Notes: a model not told the origin generated them from the letters alone. 31,582 nt of DNA from Actinomycetes bacterium (GCA_023389045.1 JAEWEZ010000116.1:1-31582), one strand, 5' to 3'. Shown: positions 16,493 to 25,163, counted from the first letter of the stretch. A program made the numbers and translations.

Positions 16493-17583
16493 GTGAACAC
16501 TCCCGCATACACGCCGGCGATGGCCGCCGTCATATCGCGCACCGACCACGGGGCAGGAAGCCCACCCGGGCGCTGTGCCAGGTCCTCACCCTGGGTGCGG
16601 ATGAGGCGAGCGACAGCCCGCGCATCGGCACCATCGACCAGGCAGCGACGCGGCAGAATCTCGGCGTTACCGCCCACATCGGTCGCCACTACGCCGAGGC
16701 CATGCACCACAGCATCGAGCAGCGTGTAGGAGTGGTTTTCCCAATCCGAGAGCTGCACCACCACGTCGTGCGTGCGCAGCGCCTCCCCCGCATTCACGTG
16801 CCCGGGGAAGACCACACGCTCACCGAGTCCCAGCTTCTCAGCACGCTGCCGAAGCGATGCCTCCTCGGGGCCGGTTCCCGCGATGGTTGCGCTCACCGTG
16901 CTGCCCTCGGTGGCGAGCACCGCGAGCGCTTCCAGCAGGTGATCAATCCGCTTTTCCGGGGCAAGCCGTGCCAGGGAGAGCACCCGCAGGCCTGCCTGTG
17001 GAGTGGGAAGATCGCGGGGCTTATCGATCCCATTGGGAACCACGGTGATCGGCACCCCGGAACCCCACTGCGCGAGCACCTGTTCACGGGTCGAATCGCA
17101 GACCGCGATCAGCGCATCCGTGCGGTGGAGACGAGCGCGATGCGCGAGCAGCTTCGCCTGAGCAGCCGCAGCCGTGGCCTGGTAGTAGCCACGCCGACCG
17201 GCAATGCCATGCTCCGTCGTGACCAGGCGAATGCGCTGGCCACGGCCAGAACGCATCCCCGTTACCGCGGCAACACCAATCAGATCAGCGAAGGCCAGAT
17301 GTGTATGCAGCAGATCCGGGCGCAGACGATGCAGCACCCGGCGAACCTCGGCCACGGCGGTACGGGGCCCGTCGGCATGGCTCACCGACCCGGTGATCAC
17401 CGCAGCTCCCCGCTCCCCGAGTTCCTGCGCGAGCGGTCCCGGCGGGCACATCACCACGATGCGCCAGCCGGGGATCCCCACCGTGACCGCATCGAGAACG
17501 TGCCGGGCCACGCCCCCGAGGTCAGCCACGGGGACGAGCCAGAGCGCGAGGCCGTCGCGGCCTTCGGGGATGCTCAGAACCAT
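16489..17583 (-). CDS. Glycosyltransferase family 4 (GT-B)
   Basis: 364 aa. Seen: LGGVARHVLDAV at the N-terminus, LLHTHLAFADLIG, TTEHGIAGRRGYYQ, VVPNGIDKPRDLP, SLARLAPEKRIDHLLEAL and GLGVVATDVGGNAEILP. In the donor site the usual E-F-G-x7-E block reads DWENHSYTLLDAVVHGLG: the second acidic residue is Asp (LLDAV) and E-F-G is absent, so activity is likely but the site is atypical. It overlaps the NeuB-fusion gene by 10 bp and the polymerase gene by ATGA. Donor unknown; a CMP-sugar is unlikely for this family. Confidence 0.83.
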   Translation of the reverse strand: MVLSIPEGRDGLALWLVPVADLGGVARHVLDAVTVGIPGWRIVVMCPPGPLAQELGERGAAVITGSVSHADGPRTAVAEVRRVLHRLRPDLLHTHLAFADLIGVAAVTGMRSGRGQRIRLVTTEHGIAGRRGYYQATAAAAQAKLLAHRARLHRTDALIAVCDSTREQVLAQWGSGVPITVVPNGIDKPRDLPTPQAGLRVLSLARLAPEKRIDHLLEALAVLATEGSTVSATIAGTGPEEASLRQRAEKLGLGERVVFPGHVNAGEALRTHDVVVQLSDWENHSYTLLDAVVHGLGVVATDVGGNAEILPRRCLVDGADARAVARLIRTQGEDLAQRPGGLPAPWSVRDMTAAIAGVYAGVFT

Positions 17584-19823
17584 GCCTTGAGCCGATCCAG
17601 GGCGGTGAAGAAGCCCTCGCCGTTATTGACATGACCCATCCAGATCTCCGGGATGAACGGGGCCTTCGGGGCCAGACGCGCCATCCGCTCCGCGAGGTCG
17701 CGGAAGTCCACTTCACCGTCGCCCACCTGCACGCCTTCACCATCCACACCGGCGGCATCCACGATGTGCAGGTGCTCGGTGTGCGGGCCCATTGCGTCGA
17801 TGTACTCGCTGAAGGGGCGGTGCGCGAAGTTCGCGGCGAGCTTCGTGTGAGACACGTCGAAGGTGAGGCGGCGTCCCGTCTGCTCACAGAACCAGACGGT
17901 GTCCTCCGGGTCCATGAACAGGTTGTGGAACTGCTGGCCGCCCATGAGCCACGGGAACGGCGGCAGGGTCTGCGCGGTCAGGCGCACCCCGCTCTCGTCG
18001 ATCTTCTCCAGCGCCTTCTGCACCCGCTCGTACATCGGGTAACGCTCCTGCGGGGTCACGTGATGATCCGGCAGGAAGCCGCCCATCGTGACGATCACGA
18101 TCGGGTCTTCCTCGCAAGTGAAGAACTCACGCAGCTGATGCGCCTGGTCGATCACCTTCTGAACCTCAACGATGGAGCGGTCGCGGATCGCCGCATCCTC
18201 CGAGGCCAGGTTGATGAGGAAGTCGCCGGCGTACAGGTCCGGGGCGTGGATGGTGAAGAACTGCGGCAGGCGCTCGCCGGGCTCGAAGAAGTCCTTCGGG
18301 TGCAGGTCCATGTCCTTGTAGGACTGGTGGAACTCCAGGAAGTCCGGCTCGGAGACCGTCAGCAGGGAACGGAAATCGTGGAAGCGCACCGGCAGACCCC
18401 ACGGGCGGGAGAAGTCGTAGGTGTGCATCGAGTCGGCCCGTCCGGCCAGGTCGCCGGGGTAGAAGAAGTCACCGGCGGGAACATCGCGGGTGAGGGTCAC
18501 GCCAAGAAGCTCCGAGCGACGGTCCGGCTGGAGGCCGCGACCGGGCGACTTCACATCCACATCGGCGGCAGTAACGATCTGACCCACCTTCAGGTCCCGC
18601 GCCGCCACCAGGGACTTCGCGAGGTTCACGCGGTTCATCATTTCGCCGGTGGACAGCTCACGGGCCGCATCGGTGCCCATCGCCTCTTCCACCTCGCGGA
18701 TCTGACGGACCATGGCGGTCAGTTCCTCGGGGAGCAGGGAGACCTTGTGGTCATTGCCCTCGAGGGACTTGTCGATCGTGACGTGCTTTTCGATCACATG
18801 GGCGCCGCGGGCCACTGCCGCGATCGGCACATGCCAGCCGCGTTCATGCCCGGAATAGCCGACGGGGCAGTCGCCGAGCTCCGCGAGGCGATCCATGTAC
18901 CGCAGGTTCACGTCTTTGAAGGGCGCCGGGTAGGTGGACTGTGCCTGGAGCAGAGCGAAGGCGGCGCCATTGCGGCGCAGCACCTCCACCGCGCCGGTGA
19001 TCTCCTGCTCGGTGCTCATGCCGGTCGAGACGATCATCGGGGTGCCGAAACCGGCCACCTGCGCGAGCAGGTCGTGATTGGTCAGATCGGCCGAGGCGAT
19101 CTTGTAACCAGGGATCCCGTAGCGGTGCAGGGCCTCAGCGGAGGCCAGATCCCACGGGGTGCACAGCACGTCCACGTCGCGCTCGGCGCAGTGGTCGAAA
19201 ACGCGGTACATGTCTTCGACGCTCAGGGAGTACTTGGCCAGCAGGTTCATCGTGTACTGCGGGCCGAGGTCTTCACCCTCGCTGGAGGCGGAGCCGGAGC
19301 GGTACAGGCTCGCCATATCGCGCAGCTGGAACTTCACGGCGCTCACACCGGCTTTCGCGCAGTGGTCCACGAGGGTCTTCGCCAGTTCCACATCGCCCTG
19401 GTGGTTATTGCCGATCTCGCCGATCAGGTAGGCCGGGTGACCGGGGCCCACCTGGTGGCGGCCAATCGACAGGGTGCGGGCGCCGGGCGCCGCCACAGCC
19501 ACGAGCCGGCCACGCTCATCGACCACCGGGATCCGGTCCACGCCGGGCCGGAACAGCGGCTCAATCTGCGCGATCGGGGTGCCTTCGGCCACCTTCACAC
19601 AGGTGCTGTTCATCGCCTCGGTCACGGGCGCGGCGAGATCCGGGGTGGCCTGCGCGACGAGCCAACGGCGCACGTCACCGTCGGTGAGGGCGCCCTGCAG
19701 GGTGCCGTGGGTGTCCACGGCAAAAACCACGCGGGCGCGGTTTTCACTGATGTGGCGGAGCGCTTCGAGCACCGAAACACTGGCGTCTATAACATAGGGG
19801 GCGGTGTGACGGTCGAGGATCAT
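17574..19823 (-). CDS. CBS - sialic-acid synthase (NeuB) - SAF - sugar isomerase-like TIM barrel fusion
   Basis: 749 aa from ATG 19823, chosen because it overlaps the neuA-like stop as ATGA (an ATG at 19835 is also possible). Residues 1-115: CBS pair (GALTDGDVRRWL, RIPVVDERGRLV). About 120-390: NeuB barrel, with YLIGEIGNNHQGD, KIASADLTN, STGMST, GYSGHERGW and EKHVTIDKSLEGNDH, which carry the metal-binding histidines; it condenses PEP with an N-acyl-hexosamine. About 400-465: SAF/antifreeze-like domain (GQIVTAADVDVKSPGRGL), usual in NeuB. About 470-749: an AP_endonuc_2/xylose-isomerase-like barrel with TIHAPD, HLHIVDAAG, GDGEVDF and EIWMGH, so its metal site looks intact. Normal NeuB is about 340-360 aa. 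The CBS and extra barrel are unusual; they may sense nucleotides and supply or alter the hexosamine substrate (inferred). Confidence 0.88.
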   Translation of the reverse strand: MILDRHTAPYVIDASVSVLEALRHISENRARVVFAVDTHGTLQGALTDGDVRRWLVAQATPDLAAPVTEAMNSTCVKVAEGTPIAQIEPLFRPGVDRIPVVDERGRLVAVAAPGARTLSIGRHQVGPGHPAYLIGEIGNNHQGDVELAKTLVDHCAKAGVSAVKFQLRDMASLYRSGSASSEGEDLGPQYTMNLLAKYSLSVEDMYRVFDHCAERDVDVLCTPWDLASAEALHRYGIPGYKIASADLTNHDLLAQVAGFGTPMIVSTGMSTEQEITGAVEVLRRNGAAFALLQAQSTYPAPFKDVNLRYMDRLAELGDCPVGYSGHERGWHVPIAAVARGAHVIEKHVTIDKSLEGNDHKVSLLPEELTAMVRQIREVEEAMGTDAARELSTGEMMNRVNLAKSLVAARDLKVGQIVTAADVDVKSPGRGLQPDRRSELLGVTLTRDVPAGDFFYPGDLAGRADSMHTYDFSRPWGLPVRFHDFRSLLTVSEPDFLEFHQSYKDMDLHPKDFFEPGERLPQFFTIHAPDLYAGDFLINLASEDAAIRDRSIVEVQKVIDQAHQLREFFTCEEDPIVIVTMGGFLPDHHVTPQERYPMYERVQKALEKIDESGVRLTAQTLPPFPWLMGGQQFHNLFMDPEDTVWFCEQTGRRLTFDVSHTKLAANFAHRPFSEYIDAMGPHTEHLHIVDAAGVDGEGVQVGDGEVDFRDLAERMARLAPKAPFIPEIWMGHVNNGEGFFTALDRLKAWF

Positions 19824-20521
19824 GTGGTTCTCCATCCCATGCGAGCAAGCATGCTCTCGGCGGCGGCGACGTCAGTGAGGGTGTCGATATCCACGCCCTC
19901 CATTTCGTCAAGGATGAACAGGTCAACGCGCCCGCCGATACGGTTGCCGCTGCTGCGGTAAATATGCGGGGCGGTCACGTACAGCGACCCGTTCTCGAAG
20001 TAATGCATTTGATGCGCGGTCAGTTCCTGGCGGCGCGGGCGGGCGTTCACGTCGTAATCGGCTCGGGCCGATTCCCCCTCACGCTCCGGCAGATGCCAGA
20101 AGAAAGGCGACTCGGGGACCACACCCACCAGGGAATCTGCTCCGCTGCGGCGGAACTGCTCCAGAGCCCGGCGGATCGTGTCGGGTTTGCGCACCGGCGA
20201 GGTGGCCTGCAGGAGCAGAACCGCATCCAGGGTCACGCCCTCGGCTTCGACCACGTCCATGGCGTGCAGGATCGTCGGTTCCGTCGGTGCGGTATCCACG
20301 GCCAGTTCCGCAGGACGGTCGATCACTCGCGCGCCATGCGCCCGGGCAACCTCCGCGATCTCGGCATCTTCCGTGGAAACGGCCACGATCACGTCGTCCC
20401 CGGCCCCGAGGGCTTGCTCGATCGTCCAGGTCATCAGCGGGCGTCCGCCGACGGGCAGCAGATTCTTGCGGGGGATCCCCTTGGATCCTCCGCGGGCGGG
20501 GATCACGGCGAGGGCTGTCAT
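19820..20521 (-). CDS. neuA: CMP-nonulosonic acid (acylneuraminate) cytidylyltransferase
   Basis: 233 aa. Activates a sialic-acid-like sugar with CTP. Seen: VIPARGGSKGIPRKNLLPVGGRP at the N-terminus (the CTP-binding RGGSKGIPxKN signature), LLQATSPVRKPDTI, and near the C-terminus the FENGSLYVT region and DLFILDEMEGVDIDT, where the last acidic cluster binds metal. The length is normal for short bacterial NeuA. It is joined by ATGA overlaps to both the NeuB fusion (downstream) and the putative CMP-sugar transferase (upstream), so the three probably form one pathway. Whether the sugar is N-acetylneuraminate, legionaminate or another nonulosonate is not shown. No NeuC-type epimerase lies in the window. 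Confidence 0.88.
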   Translation of the reverse strand: MTALAVIPARGGSKGIPRKNLLPVGGRPLMTWTIEQALGAGDDVIVAVSTEDAEIAEVARAHGARVIDRPAELAVDTAPTEPTILHAMDVVEAEGVTLDAVLLLQATSPVRKPDTIRRALEQFRRSGADSLVGVVPESPFFWHLPEREGESARADYDVNARPRRQELTAHQMHYFENGSLYVTAPHIYRSSGNRIGGRVDLFILDEMEGVDIDTLTDVAAAESMLARMGWRTT

Positions 20522-21585
20522 GCCACTCCCTCCAGGTGCTGGGCAAGCAGACGGGCGGGTTCATCCGCCGGTACATCAGGGCCGACGGTGGGGGTGCTCG
20601 ATCCCCACTGCGCCATCCCGTAACGGTCCCAGAACTCCCGTACCCAGGTCGGCGGACGATGCGCCGTCACCCAGGCGGGAATACCCCGCACGGCGGCTTC
20701 CATCACGCCAGTCGAGAAGATCGACACGACGGGGTTATTCACGGCCCGCAAAGGAATCGCGGTGTCCTGGAACTCGACCCCGCGCCGCTTCATCAGCTTG
20801 TGTGTGTTGCGCGAGAGCAGATCCTTCTCGGAGGGGTGCGGGCGGTAAAGAGCGTTCTCCCGTCGGCAGAAGTCGTAGGCGGTACGCGCCGTGATCCGAC
20901 GCGGCAACTCCGCACCGTGCATCTGCCCGAGAAACACCGGGCGCTCATCAGCCACGACGGGCTCTTCGCCCGCTTCACGGGATGCCTGCCACAGCAGCTG
21001 CGAACCGATCACCCGCACATCCACATCCTGGCGGCCGCTGCACTGGAAGTCACCATCGGCTGCGGTCCAGGCGAACAGCGTGACCTCCGGCGGAAGCGGC
21101 GGGGCATAGGGAGTGAGCGCACCGTGCTGCACGATCGTCGAGGGAACACCCGCGCCGGCCGCCCATTCATGACCGGCGCGTCCTGCGGCGAGATGCCAGC
21201 CAAGGCTCGAAGCCACTGTGATGCCACGCTCCGCCAGCCTGCCGAGGTCGCAGAACGGTGCGGAATGCTCCCACTCCTCCCCCTGAAGCTCGGGAAGGTC
21301 AAGCTCTGCCGGGGCCAGCACATCCACGCCCCCGCGCAAATACGGAAGAGCGGTCAGCAGGCAGGCGCGGGAAGTCGGCGAGGCCGAGTCCACGGCGAAA
21401 AGGATCCGCCCCGGGCCTTCACCCGCACGGGAGTGCAGACGGAACTGCTCCTGCTCCGGAGCTTCCACCTCCTTGCGCAGATTCCGCACCGCATCGGTGA
21501 CGGCATGCTTGGCGCGCCGCAGCTGCTGGCGGGAACGCTCCCAGTCCTGCCACCGTTCCAGGCTGGAGGGATGGATCAGGCCCAC
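20518..21585 (-). CDS. Putative GT-B glycosyltransferase, polysialyl/capsule-transferase-like
   Basis: 355 aa from GTG 21585, overlapping the preceding gene by 10 bp. I recognise no strict family. Seen: a basic helical N-terminus (about 1-45), STIVQHGALTPYAPPLPP in the middle (a QHG motif), ALYRPHPSEKDLLSRN, and VVSIFSTGVMEAAVRGIPAWV. The order QHG, then PHP, then S-T-G-x2-E-A-x2-G-x-P is that of capsule-type GT-B enzymes such as bacterial polysialyltransferases, KDO transferases and CDP-glycerol transferases, which use CMP/CDP-linked donors. Sitting directly before neuA and the NeuB fusion, transfer of the CMP-activated nonulosonate is the best guess (inferred). Confidence 0.55.
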   Translation of the reverse strand: MGLIHPSSLERWQDWERSRQQLRRAKHAVTDAVRNLRKEVEAPEQEQFRLHSRAGEGPGRILFAVDSASPTSRACLLTALPYLRGGVDVLAPAELDLPELQGEEWEHSAPFCDLGRLAERGITVASSLGWHLAAGRAGHEWAAGAGVPSTIVQHGALTPYAPPLPPEVTLFAWTAADGDFQCSGRQDVDVRVIGSQLLWQASREAGEEPVVADERPVFLGQMHGAELPRRITARTAYDFCRRENALYRPHPSEKDLLSRNTHKLMKRRGVEFQDTAIPLRAVNNPVVSIFSTGVMEAAVRGIPAWVTAHRPPTWVREFWDRYGMAQWGSSTPTVGPDVPADEPARLLAQHLEGVA

Positions 21586-22610
21586 AGTGCATCCACCTCC
21601 GCCACGCGGTGATCAAAGGTGTGCTCAGCCAGGGTGCGTTTGCGCCCCGCTTCACGAATCCCCTCAGCCCAGGCGGTGTCGGTCAGTGCCCGCTGGGCGA
21701 GGTCAGCCAGTTCATCCACGCTGTGCCACACCGCCACTTCGGTGCCAATCTCATAGAACTCCGCCACCTGGTCACGGTCCACGAGCTGCACACCCGCCAT
21801 GCCGGGCACCTCGAAGGTGCGCATGGCCATCCCCTCCTGCGAGCCATGAATGGTCACGGCCGCAGCACCTTCACCGTTAATGCGGTACGCCTCATCGAGC
21901 GACACCTCGCGGGAGCCTTTGATCGGCGGCCGCGACCAGGAGAAGGTGCGGGCACGGTCGTACCAGTGACGGGAAAAGTCTCGACCCCACGCATGCACCG
22001 GCAGTCCCCGTCGGCCCAGTTCCACCAGGGTTTCGCGACGGTTCGCATACCCCGAACCGATAAAGACAATCTCTCCGCTGCGATGAGACGAAGGCTGCAC
22101 CCGATGCGGGTCAAAAGCCAAAGGCAGGAAGTGCGCATCCACGCCCTTCGACTGCAGCATTTCCGTTTCACCGCGGGTGTAATGGACCACCGGACCGATC
22201 TGGCGGAGCATATCGATCGAATAGTTGTGGCGATGCAGATCGTCGTACAGCCACAGCACCCGCGGGGTATTGCCCAGAGCGTCCCAGAAACGCTCATCGA
22301 GCCCGTCGCCTTTAATAACGACCACGCGATCCGGACGGAACCCGTCGATGGAACGCAAAACCCGGTTGGTCAAACGCCGAATTTCCGCCTGGCGCCGCTG
22401 CTCACGCAGGGCAGGAATCGGCAGACGCTCCGGAAGCTCCACCGTCGCCTTCAAGCGGATCTTGTCCAGCATCGTGGCGTAGTCGTCGTACAACACGACA
22501 CTGGTGTCGTGCCCACGACGGTCAAAAGCGTCCTGGATGCACCGCCAGTACCCGTGGAACGACGGCGAAACAATCAATACGCGGTGCCTTACGGCACTCT
22601 CGGTGCTCAT
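21576..22610 (-). CDS. CgeB-like glycosyltransferase (GT-B)
   Basis: 344 aa. Seen: RVLIVSPSFHGYWRCIQDAF at the N-terminus, VVVIKGDGLDERFWDAL, RVLWLYDDLHRH, GEIVFIGSGYANRRETLVELG, and the donor-side block GMAMRTFEVPGMAGVQLVDR, which matches the MRTFE...A.G...L.D pattern of CgeB/spore-maturation-type transferases (Glyco_trans_1_2). These are GT-B enzymes found in spore-coat and capsule loci; the donor sugar is not known. Start ATG 22610 overlaps the GT2 stop (ATGA). Probably adds a sugar of the repeat unit. Confidence 0.75.
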   Translation of the reverse strand: MSTESAVRHRVLIVSPSFHGYWRCIQDAFDRRGHDTSVVLYDDYATMLDKIRLKATVELPERLPIPALREQRRQAEIRRLTNRVLRSIDGFRPDRVVVIKGDGLDERFWDALGNTPRVLWLYDDLHRHNYSIDMLRQIGPVVHYTRGETEMLQSKGVDAHFLPLAFDPHRVQPSSHRSGEIVFIGSGYANRRETLVELGRRGLPVHAWGRDFSRHWYDRARTFSWSRPPIKGSREVSLDEAYRINGEGAAAVTIHGSQEGMAMRTFEVPGMAGVQLVDRDQVAEFYEIGTEVAVWHSVDELADLAQRALTDTAWAEGIREAGRKRTLAEHTFDHRVAEVDALWA

Positions 22611-23536
22611 CGGGGCAGGTCCTTCCCAGCGGTCCAGATCAAACTGAGCTGCTCACGGCAGTCCTCCACCGGGTGCACATCCCGGCCTGCCAGGCGGCGC
22701 CCGGTATTCCACAGCAGATTTGCGGCCGTCGCGGCGGTCATGCCGGCACGGAGCAGATGCACATTGCTGTGCTTGCGGGCGTATCGCATGCGGGCACCCA
22801 CCAGCCAGCGCCGGCGCCGCCCCTCTCCACCGGAGGAACCTCCGCCCTCATGCAGCACCAGTCGATCCGCATCCAGGTAGGCGGGAACTCCGCGCTCACG
22901 CAGGCGCTTCTGCAGGTCCACTTCCTCGGTGTACATGAAGAAGCCCTCGTCGAAACCACCGATGGCCAGGACTTCCTGCACCGGCAGCAGCATGATGGCC
23001 CCGGAGACCCAGTCCACCGGCACCATGCCACTTCCGCGTTCCGCATCGAGGTCATGCCCGACAGCGCGGTGCAAAACATCGCGGTGGCGCTGCGAGGCAA
23101 GCGGCACCAGCCACTCGACAACCTGCTGCGAGATCGTCGGGAAGTAACGGCCGGCATAGCCACTCACACCAGCCTCGTCCTGGATCCGACAGCCCACCAC
23201 AGCGGGTGCGAAGGGCTGCGCATCCTCCAGCAGGGCACGGGCAAGGCCCGGCCCGATCTGCAGATCAGAGTTCAGCACGAGAGCCCAGGGAGTCCCGCAG
23301 GCGTGCAGTCCGGTATTCACCGCAGCACCAAAACCACCGTTGTTCTCGCGGCGGATGAGCTCCACGCCCTCCGGCAGGGCGCTTCCGTCGAGGGGCTGCG
23401 GGGTGGCGTCATCCACCACCAGCACGCGCGCAGGGCGGTCCGCTGGGTCCACCTCCGGCCCCACCAGCGAGTCGAGCAGAGGAAGAACCGGCTCGATGGA
23501 GCCGTGGACGGGGATGATGACGCTGAGGGACTCCAT
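22607..23536 (-). CDS. Glycosyltransferase family 2, rhamnosyltransferase-like
   Basis: 309 aa. Seen: SVIIPVHGSIEPVLPLLDSL, NNGGFGAAVNTGL, the VLNSDLQIG donor motif (NSD at 89-91), then VDWVSGAIMLLP and GGFDEGFFMYTEEVDLQKRLR, the WVSGA...GGFDExFFMYxEDxD pattern of WbbL-like dTDP-rhamnose transferases. Rhamnose is thus a reasonable but unproven donor; no dTDP-rhamnose genes are in the window. The start codon shares one base with the stop of the kinase gene (TGATG). It is the first transferase of the operon after the kinase. Confidence 0.87.
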   Translation of the reverse strand: MESLSVIIPVHGSIEPVLPLLDSLVGPEVDPADRPARVLVVDDATPQPLDGSALPEGVELIRRENNGGFGAAVNTGLHACGTPWALVLNSDLQIGPGLARALLEDAQPFAPAVVGCRIQDEAGVSGYAGRYFPTISQQVVEWLVPLASQRHRDVLHRAVGHDLDAERGSGMVPVDWVSGAIMLLPVQEVLAIGGFDEGFFMYTEEVDLQKRLRERGVPAYLDADRLVLHEGGGSSGGEGRRRRWLVGARMRYARKHSNVHLLRAGMTAATAANLLWNTGRRLAGRDVHPVEDCREQLSLIWTAGKDLPR

Positions 23537-25119
23537 CAGGCCTTGCCATCCTGCGGGTCATCAAGGACCCGGGCTCGGCGGCGGCGCACCGGCGTGGCCG
23601 ACGGAGCACCTTCAGCGGGGTTGCGCCACACTGACGCGTTACGCGGCTGGTTAAGCGACAGCTGCTCCCCGAGCGTCTGCTCGCCCATCTCCGGTTCCGC
23701 CACCGTGTCTGCATAGGCCTCGGAGTACGCCTTATCCGTGGCGTAGTGGCCGTAACCGTATTCCGTGTCGCCGTAGGCGATTCGACCCAGGCGCGTGCTG
23801 CGAACACGGTTCAGCACCATCCCGTACACATTCGCGCCCACGCCGGTAATGGCGTCGATCGCCTTCCGCAGAGCTTCCGCCCGCGAGCGACCGCTCACAC
23901 CCACCAGGATCGTGCCATCGGTGTGACGGCTCAGAAGCTGCGCATCGGTCACGGCGAGCACCGGCGGAGCATCGATAATCACGAACATTTCGCGGCTGAG
24001 CTCCGCCACGAGGTCATGCATACGGCGAGACCCGAGAAGTTCCGAGGGGTTCGGGGGGATCTGACCGGAGGGCAGCACCCACAGGTTGCTGCCCTTGAGC
24101 TGCTGCATCGCATCATCCAGGCGCACCGCTCCGGACAGCACCTGGGAAAGGCCCACGGCACCGTCCACGCTCATACCGGGGGAAATCACCGGGCGGCGCA
24201 GGTCCGCATCAATCAGCACGGTGCGCTGGCCGGAACGGGCGATCACACGGGCCAGGTTCGCGGCCACGGTGGACTTACCCTCAGCCGGAACCGAGGAGGT
24301 CACGACGATCGACCGGGGCGGATTATCCACATCCACGAAGCGCAGGTTGGTGCGGAGCTTGCGCAGAGCCTCACGGGAGCGGAAGTCCTTCGGCTCCGCC
24401 ATGCGGCCCTTCTTATCGCGGCTGAGGTCCTTCGCCTCGGGCAACACACCCAGCACCGGCACCCCGAGCTGCTCCTGCACATCGTCCACCGAACGCAGAC
24501 GCGAATCATTGCGGTTACGCAGCCACGCGATAGCGAGCGCGAGCAGCAGACCAATGGCCGCACCCGCCGCCGCGAACTTCAGACGATCCGGGGACACCGG
24601 CGCCGAGGGCACGAGCGCGCTCTGGTAGTTCACCAGCTGCACCGCGACGGGTGCGCCTTCCTTTCCGCCGGTCTCGAGCATGCGAGCCTCTGCCGCGGTG
24701 GCCTCGACCGCAGCATTCGCGATCTCACCGGCAACCTGCGGGTTCCTCGCCTTCGCGGTCACCGTGATGATGGGGGCGTTCGGATCGAGGGTTGCCGTCA
24801 GCGAACCGGCAGCCTCATCAGCGCTCATCTGCACGCCGGTCGCCTCGACGATCCGCTCGCCAACCGCGCGAGTTCCAAACAGCGGCAGATACGTCTGCGC
24901 CTTCTGGTACTGAACCTGGGCGTTACCACCGGCCTGCGAAATCGGGTTGCCGTCTTCTGTGGTCCCACCCGATGCGGAGACATAGCCGAGGGCAGAGGCC
25001 TCGTAAATCTCAGGCTTGGTGTAGGAGAAGCCGTACCCGAGGCCTGCGCCCAGCAGAGCGCCCGCTACGAGCAGGATGATGTTACGCAGGAGGAACCGGA
25101 GGAAGTCTTCGATTGTCAC
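23536..25119 (-). CDS. Polysaccharide co-polymerase with BY-type tyrosine autokinase
   Basis: 527 aa from GTG 25119. An upstream start at 25239 would add 40 residues without conserved sequence before the VTIEDFLRFLLRN membrane-entry segment, so the GTG is preferred. Seen: Wzz-like part with membrane helices near 12-35 and 182-200; cytoplasmic kinase with Walker A VPAEGKST (277-284), Walker A' VLIDADLRRP (about 301-310), Walker B VIIDAPP (about 380-386); and a C-terminal cluster of six tyrosines in 21 residues (449, 454, 456, 459, 465, 469). Autophosphorylation of that cluster controls chain length and export. It heads the operon; the matching phosphatase is at 1360-1983. A basic RRRRAR patch lies near the end. 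Confidence 0.92.
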   Translation of the reverse strand: MTIEDFLRFLLRNIILLVAGALLGAGLGYGFSYTKPEIYEASALGYVSASGGTTEDGNPISQAGGNAQVQYQKAQTYLPLFGTRAVGERIVEATGVQMSADEAAGSLTATLDPNAPIITVTAKARNPQVAGEIANAAVEATAAEARMLETGGKEGAPVAVQLVNYQSALVPSAPVSPDRLKFAAAGAAIGLLLALAIAWLRNRNDSRLRSVDDVQEQLGVPVLGVLPEAKDLSRDKKGRMAEPKDFRSREALRKLRTNLRFVDVDNPPRSIVVTSSVPAEGKSTVAANLARVIARSGQRTVLIDADLRRPVISPGMSVDGAVGLSQVLSGAVRLDDAMQQLKGSNLWVLPSGQIPPNPSELLGSRRMHDLVAELSREMFVIIDAPPVLAVTDAQLLSRHTDGTILVGVSGRSRAEALRKAIDAITGVGANVYGMVLNRVRSTRLGRIAYGDTEYGYGHYATDKAYSEAYADTVAEPEMGEQTLGEQLSLNQPRNASVWRNPAEGAPSATPVRRRRARVLDDPQDGKA

Positions 25120-25157
25120 TCTGAGGCCGTTCGGAGAGCGTGGACAGGTGCTCAACC

Positions 25158-25163
25158 ATCGTA
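25158..25163 (-). promoter_or_regulatory. Possible -10 box of the polysaccharide operon
   Basis: TACGAT on the minus strand, 38 nt before GTG 25119, would give a start near 25151 and a short leader. The -35 region (about 25181-25186) is poor. A direct repeat CACCGTG CACCGTG lies just upstream and could be an operator. No clear Shine-Dalgarno sequence precedes the GTG. Confidence 0.3.

Noticed and set aside
17631..19961. 776-aa plus-strand ORF opposite the NeuB fusion
   Set aside because: Antisense shadow: His/Val/Gly-rich with no motif, whereas the minus frame shows four recognisable domains.
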